This document shows positions 49,798-53,919 of a stretch of DNA of 53,919 bases, one piece after another. This DNA comes from Chryseobacterium sp. RU37D. Its GTDB lineage: Bacteria; Bacteroidota; Bacteroidia; Flavobacteriales; Weeksellaceae. The stretch lies in assembly GCF_900156075.1 (NCBI RefSeq), contig NZ_FTMM01000023.1, positions 1 to 53,919 of the forward strand. The letters run 5' to 3'. The translations under genes were made by a program, and so were the position numbers. A model generated the notes under the pieces. That model had not been told where the DNA came from, ran no database searches, and was given only the letters and a program-made list of their open reading frames with translations. The stretch's first letter is position 1; each line of letters opens with the position of its first letter.

Positions 49798-51126
49798 ATG
49801 ACTTTTGGAATTGAGGCTGCAAGCTACTATGTGCCTTCTTTATATTTGGAAATTAAGGATTTAGCAGAAAAAAGAGGAATAGAACCCGCAAAATTGGAAA
49901 AAGGGCTTGGCTTGCATAAAATGGGCTTCCCGGACGTGCATGAAGATGCAGCAACTTTCGCAGCTGAAGCTTTGTTGAAATTAATCCAAGATTATTCCAT
50001 CAATCCAAAAGATATAGCAAGAATTTACTTGGGGACAGAGAGTGCTCTTGATGCAGCAAAACCTACTGCATCGTATGCCATGCAGATGGTCGAAGAAGTC
50101 CTGAAGTCCGAATTCGGGGAAAGGGTTTTTAGAAACTGTGATGTTGTAGACATGACTTTTGCGTGCATTGGTGCGGTAGATGCCCTCCACAACTCTATGG
50201 ATTTCGTGAGGTCTAATCCTGGCAAAAAAGCGGTAATCATTGCAAGTGATTATGCTAAGTACGAGCTTGCCTCATCTGGCGAATATACACAAGGCGGGGG
50301 TGCGGTTGCGGTTCTTATTTCTTCAAAGCCTGATCTTTTGGAGATTGAAAATCATTGGGGTGTTGCCACAGAGAGTGTTTTTGATTTCTTCAAGCCAAGA
50401 AGGCATTTCAAAAAAGAAAATTTAACAAATGCTCCTGAAAATTACCCCGAAAAAATTGAAGTTTTTACCGATGAGCCCGTATTTGACGGGCAATATTCCA
50501 ACCAGTGCTATCAGGATAGAATTAGAGAAGCTTATCAGCATTATAAAGAAATTACAGGAAAAAATAAACCTTACGAGGTATGGAAGTATCTTATTTTTCA
50601 TCTTCCATATGCTTTTCATGGAAAAAGGGTTTTCACGGAAATTTACAGTTTAGAAAACGGACTTTCATACCAGACTGCTGATGAGCAGAAGGCTGTGGCA
50701 AAGTCAGATGACTATCTTGAATTTATCAATAAAAAAATTGAAAAATCCCAAAGGGCATCTTCCGAGATTGGGAATATGTATACAGCTTCCATTTTTATGG
50801 CTTTACTTTCTGCATTGCAAACTTCTTTTAATGAAAATGAAGAATTGGAAAATGCAGAAATTGGCTTTTTAGGATATGGAAGTGGTTCAAAATCAAAAGT
50901 TTTTGTAGGAAAAGTTTCAAAAAACTGGAAAAAAGTTGTGGAAAAATGGGACTTGTTTGAAAGTTTAAAAAACAGAAAAGCTATAGATTTTGAAACTTAC
51001 GAAAAACTCCATAGAAAACAATTGGAAAAATCTGTTAATGAAAACTATAAAGGTTTCGGTTTGCAATCTGTTGAGTTGGAAAATCCCGTTTTGAAAGGAG
51101 CAAGATATTACAGCCATCAGAAATAA
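49798..51126 (+). CDS. mvaS: Hydroxymethylglutaryl-CoA synthase
   Basis: This 442-residue thiolase-fold enzyme condenses acetoacetyl-CoA and acetyl-CoA to HMG-CoA, the entry step of the mevalonate pathway of isoprenoid synthesis used by many flavobacteria. The catalytic cysteine is C123 in DMTFACIGAVDAL. A general-base glutamate is likely E79-80 in YLGTESALDAAKP, and the histidine follows in IFHLPYAFHGKR. GGGAVAVLIS and GYGSGSKSKVF are typical closing motifs. No other mevalonate gene is in the window. A terminator follows. Confidence 0.88.
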   Translation: MTFGIEAASYYVPSLYLEIKDLAEKRGIEPAKLEKGLGLHKMGFPDVHEDAATFAAEALLKLIQDYSINPKDIARIYLGTESALDAAKPTASYAMQMVEEVLKSEFGERVFRNCDVVDMTFACIGAVDALHNSMDFVRSNPGKKAVIIASDYAKYELASSGEYTQGGGAVAVLISSKPDLLEIENHWGVATESVFDFFKPRRHFKKENLTNAPENYPEKIEVFTDEPVFDGQYSNQCYQDRIREAYQHYKEITGKNKPYEVWKYLIFHLPYAFHGKRVFTEIYSLENGLSYQTADEQKAVAKSDDYLEFINKKIEKSQRASSEIGNMYTASIFMALLSALQTSFNENEELENAEIGFLGYGSGSKSKVFVGKVSKNWKKVVEKWDLFESLKNRKAIDFETYEKLHRKQLEKSVNENYKGFGLQSVELENPVLKGARYYSHQK

Positions 51127-51142
51127 TATTAAAAATACCGAG

Positions 51143-51179
51143 AATAAAGAGCAACTTAATTTTTAAGGTGCTCTTTATT
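51143..51179 (+). terminator. Terminator of mvaS
   Basis: AATAAAGAGCA (51143-51153) pairs with TGCTCTTTATT (51169-51179), with more A-T pairing inside the loop. Confidence 0.7.
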
Positions 51180-51523
51180 GTAATTATAAAATAGTGAATT
51201 TTCATTAAAACAATAATTCATTAATAAATGAATTGTTTTATTATTTATTTTTTAAATTAAATTTTTAAAATTTGTTTATTTTTTTAATTGTTATAAAAAA
51301 TTACAATAATACTGTAAGTTTTTTTTAGTATTTATTTTTTTTGTTAAACTTTTATTTTATAAATATTTTTTTAACTAAAAATTGAAATACAATGAGTTAA
51401 ATGTTTAATCAACTGCGTTCTAAAAGAATTTCCTCAATTGTAACTTGTTGTTTTATAATGAATTAGTTTTTGCAATGTTAATTATTTATTAACAAATTTG
51501 CTCAAATACTAAAATAAAAAAAC
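51180..51523. other. Highly AT-rich upstream region of the susC gene
   Basis: This is 344 bp of almost entirely A and T, with no gene and no clear TTG/TAnnTTTG promoter. It is likely the regulatory region of the receptor gene that follows. Confidence 0.45.
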
Positions 51524-53836
51524 ATGAATGTGAAATTATGCTTTATGACTACCGGGGTATTATTTTTTACCGGGCAGTTTATAATGGCGCAGAAAAAGGC
51601 AAATGATTCAATCAAAGAGAAAACCATCGATGAGGTGGTTGTGACTGGTTATCAGAAGAAAAGCAAAGATGAGGTAACTTCAGCAATTACAGTGGTTTCA
51701 GGAAAATCTTTATCTAATTTTTCTTCTTCTACAATGGGAACCAATGCATTACAAGGAAAGGCAGCAGGTGTAGATATTGCAGCTTTGAATGGTAAACCCG
51801 GAGGTGGTTCAATGATCAATGTACGTGGACTTGGAAATATTACAACTACAGTGGGAGCTTCAAACCCATTATTTGTTATTGACGGATTTATTGTTGGAAA
51901 TGATCAGAGAGCTCAGGATGTTTTCAACTCAATCAACCCGAATGATTACGAAAATATTTCTGTTTTAAAAGATGCAGCAGCAGCGGCAATTTACGGTTCT
52001 CAAGGAGCGAACGGGGTTATCGTCTTGACAACAAAAAGCGGAAAATCGGGCAAACCTGTTATTACTTTAAGCTCAAAAATAGGATTTTCAGAAAAAATCA
52101 AGGATATCAATTTCAGTATGATGAATGCTGCTGAAAAAATTGATTATGAAAAGAAAATGAAGGCATTGGGTGTTGCAGGATATCAGACTTGGACAGATAC
52201 TGACATGAATGCAGCACTTGCTCAGGATCACAATTGGCAGAAAGATATTTTAAGAACTTCAGCCATTGAGTCTTACCAGGTTGGCATAAGGGGCGGAAAT
52301 GAGAAATCAAAGTACACATTCTCTTTAGGCTATGATTCTGATAACGGTATTGTGAGAAATATCCATGCTTATAAGCGTTATACAGGAAGAATGAAATATG
52401 AAGCGAACCCTAGCGAAAGATTAAGTTTCGGAGCATCCATGGGGATAAACTACAGCATGTCTCAGGAAATCAGAGATAGAAATAATGCGCAGAACCCGTT
52501 CAGGGCAATGTATTCTTATAATCCTTATGAGGCTGTATATAATGCAGATGGGAGCTATAATCCTACTAAACAAGGTTTCCCGGTTCTTGAAGCACTTAAA
52601 AATAATCCGGAAAATATCAACAGCTTAATTTTTGACGGAAACATTTTCGCTCAGTATAAGATATTGGAAGGCCTGACTTTCAAATCTCAGTTGGGAGGGT
52701 ATTTTAATAATATCAGAAGAACCAATAAGATTTTCAGAGGATCATATTTAGATAGTGTTTTAGGAATTGGCGGTGAAGTAAGAGAGCAGAATCAAAATCG
52801 TTTCAGATATACAAATTCGAACACACTTAATTATGTAAAATCGTTTGGTAATCATAATTTCGACTTATTAGGGTTAGTAGAATATACCGAATTTAAAAAT
52901 GATTTTATTAGCGGAACCGGAAGAAATTTTGCATTACCCACAATCAGTGAAGGAAGTAATACAGCAACACCATTTGCAATTGCTGGATATAATGAATTGT
53001 ACAGAACCTTCTCTTATGGAGCTTTTTTAACCTATGATTTTGCTAAAAAATATATATTAACAGCTTCAATCAGACAAGATAAGGATTCAAGATTTGGTAA
53101 AAACAATACGCTTTCAGAACCTTTCTGGTCATTAAGTGGGGCATGGAATCTTACCAACGAAGATTTCTTAAAAGGAAATGATATTGTATCTTTATTTAAA
53201 CTGAGAGCATCCATTGGAACAAGAGGTTACAATAATATAGATTTGAATCTTAATAATATTCTTATGTCTGGTGGAGGATATGGCAATTATCCGTCAGGTG
53301 TTCCCAATAATAATTATGGTAATCCGGATCTGAAATGGGAGATCACAAAATCCCAAAACTATGGAGCTGAATTTGGCTTCCTTAAAAACAGGATTAGAGG
53401 AACTGTTGATTATTTTATTGACCAGAAAAAGGACTTTATTTTGTCTATTCCAAATCTTAGCTCAGAAGGAGGTGCATATTCGAGAAGCGTTAATGCAGGT
53501 GATCTTAAGAATAAAGGATTGGAAATTAGCTTAAATGCTGATATCATAAAGACTAAGGATTTCGTTTGGAGTTTAAGGACTAATACAAGTTTAATGAGCT
53601 ATAAACTTAATAAACTTAGAGATGGAGAATCAGAAAGAATTGTAGGATCAATTAATATGTTAAGAGAAGGAGAAGAACCATTTTCTTTCTATTTAGTAAG
53701 AAGCGCAGGAATTAATCCAAATAATGGAAATGAAATTTACTATACAAAAAATGGGGGCACTACAGAAATTTACAATTCCAATGATGCTGTTTTGATAGAA
53801 GGAAAGTCACCACTTCCAAAAATGTGGATATACTAA
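51524..53836 (+). CDS. SusC/RagA-like TonB-dependent receptor, truncated by IS insertion
   Basis: This is the N-terminal 766 or so residues of an outer-membrane receptor that would normally be about 950-1000 long. It has a signal peptide (about 1-22), a TonB box region (TIDEVVVTGYQKKS), a plug domain (ALQGKAAGVDIAALNGKPGG, NVRGLGNI, SVLKDAAAAAIYGSQGANGV) and the start of the barrel. The usual N-terminal carboxypeptidase-like domain of SusC proteins is missing. Translation runs into IS sequence and stops at TAA 53834-53836. Its SusD partner would lie beyond the IS. The protein is almost certainly non-functional. Confidence 0.88.
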   Translation: MNVKLCFMTTGVLFFTGQFIMAQKKANDSIKEKTIDEVVVTGYQKKSKDEVTSAITVVSGKSLSNFSSSTMGTNALQGKAAGVDIAALNGKPGGGSMINVRGLGNITTTVGASNPLFVIDGFIVGNDQRAQDVFNSINPNDYENISVLKDAAAAAIYGSQGANGVIVLTTKSGKSGKPVITLSSKIGFSEKIKDINFSMMNAAEKIDYEKKMKALGVAGYQTWTDTDMNAALAQDHNWQKDILRTSAIESYQVGIRGGNEKSKYTFSLGYDSDNGIVRNIHAYKRYTGRMKYEANPSERLSFGASMGINYSMSQEIRDRNNAQNPFRAMYSYNPYEAVYNADGSYNPTKQGFPVLEALKNNPENINSLIFDGNIFAQYKILEGLTFKSQLGGYFNNIRRTNKIFRGSYLDSVLGIGGEVREQNQNRFRYTNSNTLNYVKSFGNHNFDLLGLVEYTEFKNDFISGTGRNFALPTISEGSNTATPFAIAGYNELYRTFSYGAFLTYDFAKKYILTASIRQDKDSRFGKNNTLSEPFWSLSGAWNLTNEDFLKGNDIVSLFKLRASIGTRGYNNIDLNLNNILMSGGGYGNYPSGVPNNNYGNPDLKWEITKSQNYGAEFGFLKNRIRGTVDYFIDQKKDFILSIPNLSSEGGAYSRSVNAGDLKNKGLEISLNADIIKTKDFVWSLRTNTSLMSYKLNKLRDGESERIVGSINMLREGEEPFSFYLVRSAGINPNNGNEIYYTKNGGTTEIYNSNDAVLIEGKSPLPKMWIY

Positions 53837-53919
53837 TTTAGCTTCCAGTTAGAGTTAAGCATAAAACCTTAATTTTAACGTATGAAACAAGGGCGAAAAA
53901 TCTATGATCCAGCTTTTAA
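53823..53919 (+). mobile_element. Left end of an IS3-family insertion sequence
   Basis: The 18-bp terminal repeat at 53843-53860 (TTCCAGTTAGAGTTAAGC) matches the right-end repeat at 118-135 exactly in reverse complement. Weaker matching runs outward to about 53823, where TGTGG could be the real terminus. The first transposase ORF begins at 53882. The element continues past the window. It is inserted in the barrel-encoding part of the susC-like gene. Confidence 0.88.
53882..53919 (+). CDS. IS3-family transposase OrfA, N-terminal fragment
   Basis: ATG at 53882 opens a frame reading MKQGRKIYDPAF, the typical start of the helix-turn-helix OrfA of IS3 elements. It lies 21 bp after the terminal repeat. 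Only the first 12 residues are inside the window. Confidence 0.8.
   Translation, partial: MKQGRKIYDPAF

Overview
The window is an AT-rich chromosomal segment of a Bacteroidota bacterium, most likely a flavobacterium of the Chryseobacterium/Elizabethkingia type. The evidence is the paired gliding genes gldB-gldC, a PafA-type alkaline phosphatase, TonB receptors paired with lipoproteins, promoters with TAnnTTTG -7 boxes, and almost no Shine-Dalgarno sequences. No rRNA, tRNA, CRISPR array or prophage was recognised.

Both edges lie inside copies of one IS3-family element in the same orientation. The left edge holds the 3' end of its transposase and its right terminus. The right edge holds its left terminus and the start of its first ORF. 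Each copy interrupts a gene: a small hypothetical at the left and a SusC-like receptor at the right. The segment therefore looks like unique chromosome bounded by two IS copies.

Layout. 0.5-4 kb: thioredoxin-like protein, a duplicated cassette of a small membrane protein plus a small helical protein, histidine phosphatase, nucleoid-associated protein. 4.5-8.5 kb: bacteriophytochrome kinase with its heme oxygenase, then malate dehydrogenase and two GC-rich hairpins. 8.6-12.6 kb: pafA, a secreted surface protein, barstar and a membrane-anchored barnase. 12.7-17.5 kb: nadE, acetyltransferase, secreted LRR protein, gldB, gldC, a trans-sulfuration enzyme. 17.5-22.3 kb: small enzymes, a REP-associated transposase in its hairpin cage, a Sua5-type protein, tRNA nucleotidyltransferase. 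22.5-25.7 kb: a vitamin B12 uptake operon (BtuB-like receptor plus BtuG-like beta-propeller lipoprotein) behind a cobalamin riboswitch. 26-33 kb: cytidine deaminase, old yellow enzyme, small proteins, PLP enzyme, glucosaminidase, hemL. 33-40 kb: a TonB receptor with two paralogous surface lipoproteins, divergent from a PhoB/PhoR-like two-component system across an array of TTAA repeats spaced 11 bp. 40-51 kb: TnpR-like acidic protein, GH13 lipoprotein, surface protein, Gre-like protein, thyA, serine hydrolase, M1 peptidase, HMG-CoA synthase. 51.5 kb to the end: the broken susC.

The intergenic DNA is rich in repeats: GC-rich perfect hairpins, REP-like hairpins, and several short inverted-repeat families. 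Three short arrays of 7-bp units lie against, or a few bases before, start codons (dinB-like, cca, hemL). The most promising unexplained items are the duplicated small-membrane-protein cassette, the 11-bp TTAA array, the heptamer arrays, and a GC-rich structured element at about 25.7-25.9 kb.
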